From Pedobacter frigidisoli (GTDB lineage: Bacteria > Bacteroidota > Bacteroidia > Sphingobacteriales > Sphingobacteriaceae): a stretch of DNA of 64,000 nucleotides. The notes beneath the pieces are model-generated. The model had not been told where the DNA came from and made no database searches. It saw only the letters and a program-made list of their open reading frames with translations. Positions within the stretch are counted from its first letter, which is position 1; the number at the start of each line of letters is the position of its first letter. A program made the translations under genes and the position numbers. Positions 1 to 8,254 of the stretch are shown piece after piece. The DNA is taken from assembly GCF_004331675.1 (NCBI RefSeq), contig NZ_SJSN01000020.1, positions 25,701 to 89,700 on the forward strand, given 5' to 3'.

Positions 1-324
1 AGCGCTGAAATAAAGCAACGTTCCACTAGTCATGTAAACAAGGATCTGTTTGAGAGTAACATTCTCATCTTTCTTCCCCTTTACCCCTAATAGTGAAATC
101 GCCAAAAAAACCAGCGCAAAAATCTTGGCCAGCCACCAGCCATCAAAGACTTCCAGCTTTGCAAGTTGGGCAACTATTTTATCGGTAATCTTCGAATGCC
201 ATCCCCATTGCAAGAACAGCTGAAAGAAACGGATATAGATATGCATGGCCAATAGAAAAACGCTGATTATCCTACTCAGATCGAGTATCTTCCTCAGTCC
301 CTGTGTGTCTTCGCCCGTATTCAT
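1..324 (-). CDS. mobC: MobC-type conjugative coupling protein, N-terminal part (partial)
   Basis: This is the first 108 codons of a gene that runs out of the window on the left. The N-terminus (MNTGEDTQGLRKILDLSR) and the two hydrophobic segments after it match the YWFCY-type membrane domain at the start of the Bacteroidota TraG/VirD4-like coupling proteins called MobC, which bring a relaxase-DNA complex to a conjugation channel at the inner membrane. The ATPase domain lies outside the window and cannot be checked. The gene starts 9 bases after the mobB stop codon on the same strand, the usual mobA-mobB-mobC order, so co-transcription is likely. Confidence 0.7.
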   Translation of the reverse strand, partial: MNTGEDTQGLRKILDLSRIISVFLLAMHIYIRFFQLFLQWGWHSKITDKIVAQLAKLEVFDGWWLAKIFALVFLAISLLGVKGKKDENVTLKQILVYMTSGTLLYFSA

Positions 325-333
325 GTTCTCAAT

Positions 334-1602
334 TTAATGTGATAAACCACCATTCCTTAACAGCCCCTTTTTCTTTTTTTTCTTTCTCTTAGGTCCCAGA
401 GCAGCAATCGGTTCCTGCGCGGGTTTGGCAAATAAAAATTGTAATAGACTTTCTCCTTGAGATGTTTGATCATCCTGGCTCATATCTTGGGAAGCACTAA
501 ATCTTCCCTTACCTACTTCCGGAGTATGGGCCTGATGCTTATCCATCTCCGGTTCATTTCCTTCGAGGTTTTTGAGAAGCGCTTTTGCACTAAAGGCCTT
601 ACCCAGATCACTTCCATTAAAAACGCAGCGGCTGTTGTGGTCGACATAGGTTATTCCATAAATTAGCCCTTGTCCGTTTTGCCTAAATACCACGCTTATC
701 CCTTTTTTCTCCAACGCATTTATAAAGTTTTTTTTACTTGGTGCCTCTTTTTCAAGTGTTTCTAGGATAACCTGTTTTAGCGGCTCCGCATATTGTTTTC
801 TTTTTTCAAGATTCATCAAAAACTTTCCCTCAACCTTATGCAATACCGAATTCCCGGCAAGTGAACTGGCCTTGAAAGGAATACCGATACGTTTGCCATC
901 AGCGTCTAAAATCGAATAGACCATCCCATTTTTCTGGAACATTACAGAATCTTCAGGTCCGCGATCCGCCACGACATTAAAGCTTTTAAGTGCTGCATTG
1001 TATTCTGCAAAGGAGGTGAACTTATAACTTCTCAAAACTGCTGTCACGACATTATAAATGGATCGTTTCGTCTCCTTTTGCCCATACAATGCCAGCTCGA
1101 TATTGACTGGTACAATTTGCTGTTCCCTACCCCGCCCCTCTGCCTTTACCAGTTTGTATTCGATTTCAATCTCCTTTCTTGCTTTCTCGGATAAGGTCTT
1201 GCCGATGTTGTGCATATCAATTCGGGTAGCATCAGGATTAACATTGGTCGTCACAATATGAAGGTGCGGGTGGTTTGCATCCTCATGCTTGTAGACCAAA
1301 AAGGGCTGTTCCCCAAAACCGATTCTATCCATATAATCGGCAGCTATTTTCTGCATTTGATCAACCTCCACGTTTTCGGAACGATCAAAATTGAGCATGA
1401 TGTGAACGGCATTGGTCTTTATCCTGCTATTAAGCTTGGTCAGGTGCTCAAATCTGGCCACCTTGTGCCGCAGTTCCAGTTGCTCAATGTCAAGTCCAAA
1501 TCGGTTGGCAAGAATTGGGGTTGCGGTTCCCAGTGTTACCTTCGACTCATTGTAGTTAATGAGACCTCTGATACTTTTTCCGGTCAATATCCTTGCAACC
1601 AT
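334..1602 (-). CDS. mobB: MobB relaxase (plasmid/element mobilisation nuclease)
   Basis: This 422-residue protein is a MobB-type relaxase, expected to nick one strand at oriT and lead it into a recipient cell. The relaxase metal-binding motif is clear at residues 104-116 (YKHEDANHPHLHI), with His106, His111, His113 and His115. An N-terminal tyrosine such as Tyr17 (GLINYNES) is the likely nicking residue. The C-terminal part is less conserved and ends in a lysine-rich tail (KRKKKKKK) just before the stop. It overlaps mobA by 19 bases and is followed at once by mobC, so the three form one operon. Known for the family: the HUH fold and DNA nicking. Inferred: that this copy is active. It looks intact. 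Confidence 0.9.
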   Translation of the reverse strand: MVARILTGKSIRGLINYNESKVTLGTATPILANRFGLDIEQLELRHKVARFEHLTKLNSRIKTNAVHIMLNFDRSENVEVDQMQKIAADYMDRIGFGEQPFLVYKHEDANHPHLHIVTTNVNPDATRIDMHNIGKTLSEKARKEIEIEYKLVKAEGRGREQQIVPVNIELALYGQKETKRSIYNVVTAVLRSYKFTSFAEYNAALKSFNVVADRGPEDSVMFQKNGMVYSILDADGKRIGIPFKASSLAGNSVLHKVEGKFLMNLEKRKQYAEPLKQVILETLEKEAPSKKNFINALEKKGISVVFRQNGQGLIYGITYVDHNSRCVFNGSDLGKAFSAKALLKNLEGNEPEMDKHQAHTPEVGKGRFSASQDMSQDDQTSQGESLLQFLFAKPAQEPIAALGPKRKKKKKKGLLRNGGLSH

Positions 1603-1994
1603 CTCATTGACATTTGGGTTACCAGTTCCAGTAACCTGTCTACTTTCCCACCCACATTTTTATATAGATCACTGGTACGCATAAAATAAAATGATCGCTG
1701 CGCCTCATTCTCAGAAGTGTGAAAGTGTTTGGTCTGCTGGTTAATGTTTATGCCAATTGACCTTAATTCCTTTCTGATTGAGGCCAGCTCCTCCATCGGT
1801 GCATTCATGGTTAAATCTCTGGTGAGCATCAGGATTTTTTCCCTTGAAAGGATATTTCTGGCAACCTCTCCTATGGACTGACAGTTGCTATTCAAATGAA
1901 TTTTCTCCAGCCGTCTAAATGTTTCCTCATTGACCCTTACAATGATTGGATGGGTCAGGAGTTGCTCTGGATTCTTGGGTTTTTTCGTTGGCAT
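1584..1994 (-). CDS. mobA: MobA relaxosome accessory protein (MobC/RHH family)
   Basis: This 136-residue protein is a relaxosome accessory factor of the plasmid mobilisation MobC/ribbon-helix-helix family (called MobA in Bacteroidota elements). Residues 15-32 (HPIIVRVNEETFRRLEKI) form the DNA-binding strand and helix, and residues 81-86 (GININQ) are the family's signature GxNxNQ-like motif. Such proteins bind near oriT and help the relaxase to load. It is the first gene of the mob operon, and the non-coding DNA upstream carries a strong hairpin that is a candidate oriT or operator. The 19-base overlap with mobB suggests translational coupling. Confidence 0.85.
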   Translation of the reverse strand: MPTKKPKNPEQLLTHPIIVRVNEETFRRLEKIHLNSNCQSIGEVARNILSREKILMLTRDLTMNAPMEELASIRKELRSIGININQQTKHFHTSENEAQRSFYFMRTSDLYKNVGGKVDRLLELVTQMSMRWLQGY

Positions 1995-2485
1995 AATCTT
2001 GCTTTTTAACTACCTTTAGCATTTTCGAGTTCCGAGAAAAATGCCCGACCTCAAGGGCGCAAGATTCTTTTGTGTATACAAAAGTACATCTTGCAAAACA
2101 CTCGGGTGGTTAAAGTATTCCTGAAGTTGACTCACATTGTAGGTATTAACGTAGTTCCGGTCTGGGATTTTCCAACCTCTGCAATTGTTTCTCGGGTACC
2201 GAAATAGAAGTGATTATTTTTCGAAGATTAGAACGGAGTTGACAGTAGTATATGGTTGATCCTGGTTTGATTTTTTTCTGAGTATTCATAACGAAGGGTT
2301 TGAATACAAATTTCATGGAAAGGATAAAAAGTCATTGGTACTCACGAAAGTAACACCGTATTTTTAATTAAAAAAAAAGATTATAAAATAAAGAGCTAAC
2401 AAAATCAATTTTGATATACTATTCTCGTTTCCTCTCTTTTTAATACACTCTTAAAAAAAAGTGTTATTTTATTAAATTCTCCTTA
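1995..2485. other. Non-coding region between mobA and lspA
   Basis: About 490 bases without a supported gene. It holds the nested inverted repeat at 2059-2094 and a weaker one at about 2020-2045 (GCATTTTCG against CGAGAAAAATGC). A minus-strand frame is open for about 65 codons across 2013-2210 but has no start codon and crosses the hairpin, so I do not call it. The right part is very AT-rich, with A-runs and a short inverted repeat (ACACT...AGTGT, about 2445-2465) just before lspA. This is where oriT and the mob promoter would be expected. Confidence 0.6.
2059..2094. repeat. Nested inverted repeat upstream of mobA; candidate oriT or operator
   Basis: The inner arms CTTTTGT (2067-2073) and ACAAAAG (2078-2084) are perfectly complementary around a 4-base loop. 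The outer arms GCAAGAT (2059-2065) and ATCTTGC (2088-2094) are also perfect. The element lies 65 bases upstream of the mobA start. Mobilisation elements usually keep oriT next to the relaxosome genes and it usually contains inverted repeats, so oriT is a sound guess. A binding site for autoregulation by the MobA ribbon-helix-helix protein is the main alternative. Confidence 0.5.
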
Positions 2486-3079
2486 ATGGCTTTATATGCT
2501 ATCATAATCTTTATCTATTATGCGGACGCCCACTTCAAAGTAATCCTCGTTCCTAATTCAAAGGTTTACCAGGGTTCTAGGTTCGAATCGATACTGCTCT
2601 TGCTGTTAACTCTAAACTTTGGCTGCGATCAAATATCAAAAAAAATTGCTCGTATAGAGATCGGCGAATACGAGCATATCAGCATCATCAAAGATCGATT
2701 TACCCTATTAAAAATAGAAAATACAGGTGCATTTTTAAGCTTAGGGGATGAGATGCCATATATTTTCAGGCTGATCATATTAACAGGTTTGCCACTTTTA
2801 TTTTTGGGCTATGGGATATACTATTTATTTGCCAAGAGAAATTTACCGGTTAGTATGCAAATTGCACTCTGCTTTTTAATTGGTGGTGGTTTTGGTAATC
2901 TTTATGATCGAATTATTCATGGTTCTGTTACCGATTTTATGCATATGGATTTTTATTTCTTCCAAACTGGCGTTTTTAATTTTGCCGATATCTCGATCAT
3001 GATTGGGGTGGGAATTCTTTTAATTCAATCGTTGAGCAGTAAAATAACAAAGGATGAGATTGAAGTGAAAGAGGAATAG
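2486..3079 (+). CDS. lspA: Signal peptidase II (lipoprotein signal peptidase)
   Basis: Inner-membrane aspartyl protease that removes signal peptides from prolipoproteins. The family motifs are all present: DQISKK at 48-53, ENTGAF at 78-83, GNLYDR at 137-142 with VTDF (Asp150), and FNFAD (Asp168). The two aspartates form the catalytic pair, and four membrane helices can be seen. At 197 residues it is about 30-35 longer than usual. The excess is at the N-terminus, before the normal first helix (ILLLLLTLNFGCDQ), and no closer ATG, GTG or TTG precedes that helix, so the ATG at 2486 is the only workable start. The extension may be a by-product of rearrangement in the island. It may be an accessory copy, since it lies beside mob genes on apparent island DNA. 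Confidence 0.88.
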   Translation: MALYAIIIFIYYADAHFKVILVPNSKVYQGSRFESILLLLLTLNFGCDQISKKIARIEIGEYEHISIIKDRFTLLKIENTGAFLSLGDEMPYIFRLIILTGLPLLFLGYGIYYLFAKRNLPVSMQIALCFLIGGGFGNLYDRIIHGSVTDFMHMDFYFFQTGVFNFADISIMIGVGILLIQSLSSKITKDEIEVKEE

Positions 3080-3161
3080 CTTAATATATCTATTTTTGCC
3101 TATTGATTAAAAATGATAACAGCTATTGTAATATTCTGCCGGATTTATATATTTGTTGACC

Positions 3162-5045
3162 ATGCCAAACAAATTTCTCGCTCTCTTATTTGCTGCTTTT
3201 TTCGTTGCTAACGTTAAGGTAGTTAAAGCTAGTATTATCGAAATTGATAGTAATATTATTATTTTATCTGCAACTAATACCGTTAGTTTCAATAAGGATA
3301 AACAGACTGGAAAAGTTATTATAAACGAACGAAGCCAGGTTAAGTACAAAAATAATCAAGCTACCATTTTACCGATTACCGAATTTTACGATGATCATTC
3401 AAAAATCGTATCAATATCTTGTAAGCTAAATAATAAAACAGTTAAAGATTTTGAGCCAACTGATACATATTATAGCAATAAAGGTATTTTTCATTCCGAT
3501 CAACGCATAAAATATTATCCACTACAAGTTCCTGCAAATAGTATCATAGAAGTGAATATCGAAAAAAATACCTTCGATCCTATTTACTTTAATACCATTT
3601 ATTTTAGTGAATCATATCCGGTAACATCCAAAGAAATTATTACGAAGATTCCTAGATGGATGAATGTATTCATGAAAGAAATAAATTTCAAAGGATATCA
3701 AATTTCAAAAAGCAACGCCTATAATGAGAAGGAAGAATATGATATTACAACTTATAAATGTTTAAATGTTCCTGCTGTGATGACCGAAGATTACAGCCCG
3801 GGCCAAAGTTATATTTATCCTCACTTACTTGCATTGGCAAATGAAGATAATAAAGTAGCCTCTTCAATTTATTTTAAGTCAACACAAGAGCAATATAATT
3901 GGTATGTAAACTTAATATCGCAACTAAATAAAGATATAGATCCAGTAATATCAGCGCAAGCCAAAGAGATTGTAAAAGATAAAACAAACGATATTGATAA
4001 AATAAAGGCAGTTTATTATTGGGTTCAGGAAAACGTGAGGTATATCGCCTTCGAAGATGGTATAGCAGGTTTTAAACCTGACTCTGCGCCTGAAGTGCTT
4101 AGAAAAAAATATGGCGATTGTAAAGGAATGGCCAATTTAACCAAAACCCTACTTAAATCTTTAGGTTATGATGCAAGACTTTGTTGGCTAGGTACAAATC
4201 ATATTGTTTACGATTATTTAACCCCATCGTTAGCAGTAGATAACCACATGATTTGTGCTGTAATGATCAATAATAAAACTTATTTTTTAGATACTACTGA
4301 AACTTTTTTGGGTTTTGGGGAGTATGCCGAAAGAATTCAAGGCAGACAGGTATTGATCGAAAATGGTGATCATTATATGTTATCGAACGTACCAGCTACT
4401 ACAAATGATATGAATGCTGATGTAGTGAAGAAGAAATTGATTATTCAAGATAAAAACCTTTCGGGCAAAGTCACTCATTCTTGGAAAGGTGAATATAAAG
4501 AATACTTATTAAGCAGCCTTTATGCCAATAAAAAAGAAGATTTGGGAAATAATTTCAATCATATTCTAAGTAATAATAACTCGAATTATGAAATTAAAGA
4601 GCTAAGTAATTCGCCTTTTAATATGTACGATGCAGATATTACTGCAACTTATAATCTGCTTTTTAAAAATAGCGTAGATGTTTTCGATAAATCTTTTTAT
4701 TTGAGTTTAGATAACGATAAGGAATATGAAAACTTTGTAATTGATACAGTTACGAGAACACACGATTTATGGTTGCCATTTAAAGTTAACATCATTAAAG
4801 AAATTGAATTGACCGTGCCATCTAATTATGTTGTGAGTAGTAAGCCAGAAAATCTTAGCATTAAAAACGAAAACTACTTTTTTGCAATAAGTTACGATGT
4901 AGTCGACGATAAAATTATTTATAAAAAAGCCATCAAAATTTTTAACACCAAAATACCTAAGACCGTATTTTCTACTTGGAATGCTGACATCAGGAAACTA
5001 ACTCAAAATTATTCAGAAACAATCACCTTAAAACCAAAATTATAA
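3162..5045 (+). CDS. Secreted DUF3857 / transglutaminase-like protein with intact triad
   Basis: The start is set at the ATG at 3162 rather than the TTG at 3153, because it gives a clean signal peptide (MPNKFLALLFAAFFVANVKVVKA). The mature protein has an N-terminal DUF3857 beta-sandwich region followed by a transglutaminase-like core. The putative Cys-His-Asp triad is Cys320 (YGDCKGMAN), His362 (DNHMIC) and Asp377 (FLDTT). The C-terminal part is a further beta-rich domain. Proteins of this build are common in Bacteroidota and are thought to act in the periplasm on peptide or amide bonds, but substrates are mostly unknown. It is followed 2 bases later by a related gene, so the two form an operon. 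The substrate cannot be read from the sequence. Confidence 0.85.
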   Translation: MPNKFLALLFAAFFVANVKVVKASIIEIDSNIIILSATNTVSFNKDKQTGKVIINERSQVKYKNNQATILPITEFYDDHSKIVSISCKLNNKTVKDFEPTDTYYSNKGIFHSDQRIKYYPLQVPANSIIEVNIEKNTFDPIYFNTIYFSESYPVTSKEIITKIPRWMNVFMKEINFKGYQISKSNAYNEKEEYDITTYKCLNVPAVMTEDYSPGQSYIYPHLLALANEDNKVASSIYFKSTQEQYNWYVNLISQLNKDIDPVISAQAKEIVKDKTNDIDKIKAVYYWVQENVRYIAFEDGIAGFKPDSAPEVLRKKYGDCKGMANLTKTLLKSLGYDARLCWLGTNHIVYDYLTPSLAVDNHMICAVMINNKTYFLDTTETFLGFGEYAERIQGRQVLIENGDHYMLSNVPATTNDMNADVVKKKLIIQDKNLSGKVTHSWKGEYKEYLLSSLYANKKEDLGNNFNHILSNNNSNYEIKELSNSPFNMYDADITATYNLLFKNSVDVFDKSFYLSLDNDKEYENFVIDTVTRTHDLWLPFKVNIIKEIELTVPSNYVVSSKPENLSIKNENYFFAISYDVVDDKIIYKKAIKIFNTKIPKTVFSTWNADIRKLTQNYSETITLKPKL

Positions 5046-5047
5046 GA

Positions 5048-7276
5048 ATGAAAATAAATTTTACGCTACTCTTTATCCTAATTTTTCCAATTATATTATT
5101 TGCTCAAAAGCAAGCAACATACAATCAGAAGGCTGAAGAAATAAAGAAAAATGTTTGGGATAAGCAAAATCCAATGTTTGAGGCGAATACTGTGCCTGAG
5201 AAGTATAGTAATGAAAGTGCGGTAGTTTTAGCTCGAAGTTTTGATATGCAAAGAACAGCCGGTGGGAAGTTTAAATTTATGATTATTACGGCTGCAAGTA
5301 TAACCGAAATTAATAAATCAACTACCTGGAGAGAAAAGATTAAAATTAACGATAAAGCCGCACTCGAAAGATATTCTACACTCGAGTACGATAAAATTAT
5401 TGATAAAACGACATCCTTTTTATTAGTTAATGTTAAAGATAAAAAGGAAGTTTTTGTTGGGGTTAAAATTATTAAACCTAATGGTAAAGAAGTAATCGTA
5501 AATACCAGTGAAGAAGTGATTTTAGCCAATAGTAAAAACAAGGATAAATCAGGCAAGTTGGCCATCCCTGATTTGCAGGTTGGTGATATTATCGATTATT
5601 ACATTAGCACTGTTCAAATTAAGCAAGGAAGCGATGATGAATCAGAAAATAGATATACCTTTCTGTTAGCCGATGAATACCCAATCTTAAGTTACAGTTA
5701 TAAATTTCAGTATGGGAAAAAAATTAACGTATTTAATATGAGTACTAATGGAGCGCCAGAAGCAGAGGTATCCACTAATGAAGCTAATGACCAGATCTTT
5801 ATTTATGCTGGTAAAAATGTTCCGAAATATGTAAATGAAATCTGGAGTTCTCCTTATCGCGAATTACCATATTTCTGCATTTCAAGCTATTTCCGAACCA
5901 AATACGATCAGATGACGATTCCAGGTGTAAATCCATTATCGAAATTAGATAGGGACAAAAAAATTTCTCGCTTAAATAATTATCTCGAAGATTTTAAGGC
6001 AAGCTTTTTTAATCGATTTATACAGAAAAATGATTTCATAAAGGATCATACTGAAGATTATTTTAAAACAAACAAAGCATACAAAAATGCCCCTTTGGAT
6101 AGCATTTTAAAAGTGCTTTATAATAACTGGAAATATTCTACTTTTTCTTACTACAGTTTAACGGAATTTGATATAAATGAAATGAACTATCGAACCGCCA
6201 ATTCTAAGCTAAGTACGCAGAAAATGTGTAAAACTTTATGCGATATGGAAATCCCGCATAATATACTTGTCGTTAGCTCCAGATTTTCGAACTCCCTGGA
6301 TGATGTTTTTGAAGAGAATGATTTTAAAACATTGATCAGAGTAAATGGACCAAAGTCAGTTTATTTATGTTTTGATCGGATTAATTTGGGATTAAATGAA
6401 ATCCCGGTTGATTTTCAAGGCGAAAAGGCAGTCGTCTTATCACCTCGCAAAAGGGGAGATTATAATTATGTGTTTACCCAATCAACGTCAACAATCCCAG
6501 TAACAACTTTTAACGATAATGTATTAGCAGAGCGTTTAAAAGTAGATTTTTCGAAAGATAATATGCAAGTTTTAACCATTAACAGAAATGTAAACGAAAT
6601 TGGCTTGATGAAACTTTCTGATCAATTGAATCTTTGTTATGTTGAAGATATAGATAAAGAAATTACCTTGGCAACCTTTAACGAAGACTTAAAAAAACGT
6701 AGTACCGACAGGAAGTACTACAATGCTGTTCAAGCAGCATTCGATAACGGACGAAAAGATATAAAGAAACATTTTATCTCGGAAATTACCGATCAATATG
6801 AGCAAGAGCCGAAGGATTTAATTAACTTCAAAGTAAATAGTAGCGGTATTTTAACTTCCAAATTGGAGCATGAGAGTAGTTTTACAATGGAAAATTTTGT
6901 AAAAAAAGCTGGGGGTAATTATATTCTTGAAGTAGGTAAACTTATAGGAAAAGTCTCAAAGGTAGAGGCCGATAAAAAAATCAGGCAAACCAATATTTAT
7001 ATGCCAGCTGCAAGATCATTGAGTTATGATATAAAGGTTAATGTTCCCGCGGGATACAAATTTACCGGAATAGAAGCTTTAAATACTAATATTACAAATA
7101 CCTCTGGCTCATTTAATGCAACGGCTAAAATAGATGGAGCTGATTTAATTTTAAATGTTAAAAGAATTTATAATGTTGCTTATTTAGATAAAAAAGCTTG
7201 GCCAGAAGTGAGCGACCTGATAGATGCAGCAGGAAACTTTTTTGAGCAAAAAGTGTTATTAGAGAAATTAAATTAA
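5048..7276 (+). CDS. Secreted DUF3857-family protein, transglutaminase-like core without catalytic Cys
   Basis: This 742-residue protein has a signal peptide (MKINFTLLFILIFPIILFAQ), a DUF3857 region (about 60-330) and a degenerate transglutaminase-like segment near 350-450. Aligning it by eye to the upstream gene on the shared KTL...(I/Y)...(N/R)(I)L stretch puts Lys387 where the other protein has its catalytic Cys, and the GDC motif is absent. It is therefore probably a pseudo-enzyme or binding partner. It begins 2 bases after the upstream stop, so translational coupling and joint function, perhaps as a heteromer, are likely. This rests on manual alignment; a structure prediction could change it. 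Confidence 0.8.
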   Translation: MKINFTLLFILIFPIILFAQKQATYNQKAEEIKKNVWDKQNPMFEANTVPEKYSNESAVVLARSFDMQRTAGGKFKFMIITAASITEINKSTTWREKIKINDKAALERYSTLEYDKIIDKTTSFLLVNVKDKKEVFVGVKIIKPNGKEVIVNTSEEVILANSKNKDKSGKLAIPDLQVGDIIDYYISTVQIKQGSDDESENRYTFLLADEYPILSYSYKFQYGKKINVFNMSTNGAPEAEVSTNEANDQIFIYAGKNVPKYVNEIWSSPYRELPYFCISSYFRTKYDQMTIPGVNPLSKLDRDKKISRLNNYLEDFKASFFNRFIQKNDFIKDHTEDYFKTNKAYKNAPLDSILKVLYNNWKYSTFSYYSLTEFDINEMNYRTANSKLSTQKMCKTLCDMEIPHNILVVSSRFSNSLDDVFEENDFKTLIRVNGPKSVYLCFDRINLGLNEIPVDFQGEKAVVLSPRKRGDYNYVFTQSTSTIPVTTFNDNVLAERLKVDFSKDNMQVLTINRNVNEIGLMKLSDQLNLCYVEDIDKEITLATFNEDLKKRSTDRKYYNAVQAAFDNGRKDIKKHFISEITDQYEQEPKDLINFKVNSSGILTSKLEHESSFTMENFVKKAGGNYILEVGKLIGKVSKVEADKKIRQTNIYMPAARSLSYDIKVNVPAGYKFTGIEALNTNITNTSGSFNATAKIDGADLILNVKRIYNVAYLDKKAWPEVSDLIDAAGNFFEQKVLLEKLN

Positions 7277-7312
7277 ACTAAAAAATTAAGAATTTACAAA
7301 CAAAATGTAATC

Positions 7313-7380
7313 GTGAAAAGAAATCAACAGCCGTATGGCAAGGTTCTATTAAAGAGGGTAGTGGTAAGTTAACTACGTAG
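7313..7380 (+). pseudogene. Remnant of the 5' end of an OsmC-family gene
   Basis: After a GTG-AAA-AGA start-like stretch at 7313, a shifted frame from 7324 reads STAVWQGSIKEGSGKLTT and then stops at 7378-7380. This is very close to the usual N-terminus of Bacteroidota OsmC-like peroxide/organic hydroperoxide proteins (KRxxTAVWxGxxKEGxGxLxT). A one-base shift and a stop codon break it within 25 codons, and no further OsmC sequence follows. It is gene debris, consistent with repeated recombination in the island. The family match is from memory of the motif, not from a search. Confidence 0.5.
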
Positions 7381-7522
7381 ACAAACCACAACCCGTTGAT
7401 CCCATACCGCCATCAAATAAATTGGAGTTAATTCATTAATTATCTTACGATTATATATTTGGCAGAATGGGGTCAACTGGATTGGATTTTCCAAGTAATA
7501 TAGCGTAGTTAGTTATCACTCA

Positions 7523-7651
7523 CTATTTCCTATAAGCTTTCTTTTTCCGATATTGCTCCTCAACCTTGTTTCTAATCACTTTCTCGAAATTTACTACGGC
7601 TTCGCAATGTTCATACAGAGTCGATTTTCCGCCAATTAACCTTACAGTGAT
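7523..7651 (-). pseudogene. C-terminal fragment of an unidentified protein
   Basis: A minus-strand frame of 42 codons ends in a proper stop at 7523-7525 and has protein-like composition (ITVRLIGGKSTLYEHC ... EEQYRKKKAYRK). It is closed upstream by a TGA and has no start codon. It reads like the charged C-terminal tail of a larger gene whose front has been lost. I do not recognise the family. With the osmC-like debris nearby it suggests that 7300-7700 is a recombination scar. A chance open frame is possible. Confidence 0.3.
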
Positions 7652-8059
7652 TCACAAGTTGTAAGTGACCTTTGACATATTAAAATATGACTTTGATTTA
7701 TAGCAAATACACGTCAAGATCGAATGGATCAAATTATATGTTAATTAGATAATATTTATATATCAGAAAGATTGATTTTCTAGGTATCGATCATTGCCTA
7801 CAAATTTCAGTTCGAAAATTGTCTATGGACCATCCTTTAAGTTTTGAAATAGTTTGCAACTTTCGCCAATTTCTGCAAATCAGAGAAGAAAAATTTCGAG
7901 ATTTGCTCAGTAACCGCTCCTTACTTTTGTAATATTTTGCAATTCCCAAAACTATGTGTGAACAACCGAAACCATTCTTGTTAAAACTTTAGATAGCCCT
8001 AAAGTAAGTGCTAGGAAGTTTATTTTTCCTCAACCAAATTTATCTTATATCTACATGAC
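7652..8059. other. AT-rich stretch without a recognised gene
   Basis: About 400 bases between the gene debris and a small open frame. No frame longer than about 30 codons looks protein-like and I see no strong hairpin. It may contain the promoter for the small gene at 8060 (TTATCTTATATCTAC lies about 20 bases upstream of its ATG). Confidence 0.5.
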
Positions 8060-8254
8060 ATGAGAAAAAAAGCCGAAATCCCAGAAATCAGAAACAAAGA
8101 CTTGCTTGCCGTTATATTGGACCTATCACGAAAGATAGATGACATCCACCGGCTACATTTTTCGGAACAGCAGTTAAAAAATCGGAAAAATCAGAAACAA
8201 AGGTTTCTTGCAGAAATCTTGACAAGCCCTGCAAGAAACTCAAACAGGCGTTAG
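8060..8254 (+). CDS. Small charged hypothetical protein, 64 residues
   Basis: Starts MRKKAEIPEIRNKDLL and is strongly helical and charged, with about a quarter Lys/Arg. Its stop (8252-8254) overlaps the integrase stop on the other strand by 4 bases, so the two are convergent. A small basic protein beside an integrase could be an excisionase or DNA-bending factor, but there is no clear helix-turn-helix and I do not recognise the family. It could also be a chance frame. No convincing ribosome binding site is visible, which is normal in this group. Confidence 0.4.
   Translation: MRKKAEIPEIRNKDLLAVILDLSRKIDDIHRLHFSEQQLKNRKNQKQRFLAEILTSPARNSNRR

Noticed and set aside
457..1689. Several plus-strand open frames inside the mob operon
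   Set aside because: They are antisense to mobB and mobA, which have clear relaxase motifs, and show no family features.
2013..2210. Minus-strand open frame of about 65 codons between the oriT-like hairpin and lspA
   Set aside because: No start codon, a stop directly upstream, and it spans the hairpin; composition alone is not enough.
2575..2597. tRNA T-loop-like GGTTCGAATC inside lspA as a possible attL of the tRNA-Ala island
   Set aside because: It is in the opposite orientation to the tRNA-Ala 3' end, so it cannot be the direct repeat made by integration, and it lacks the acceptor-stem part.
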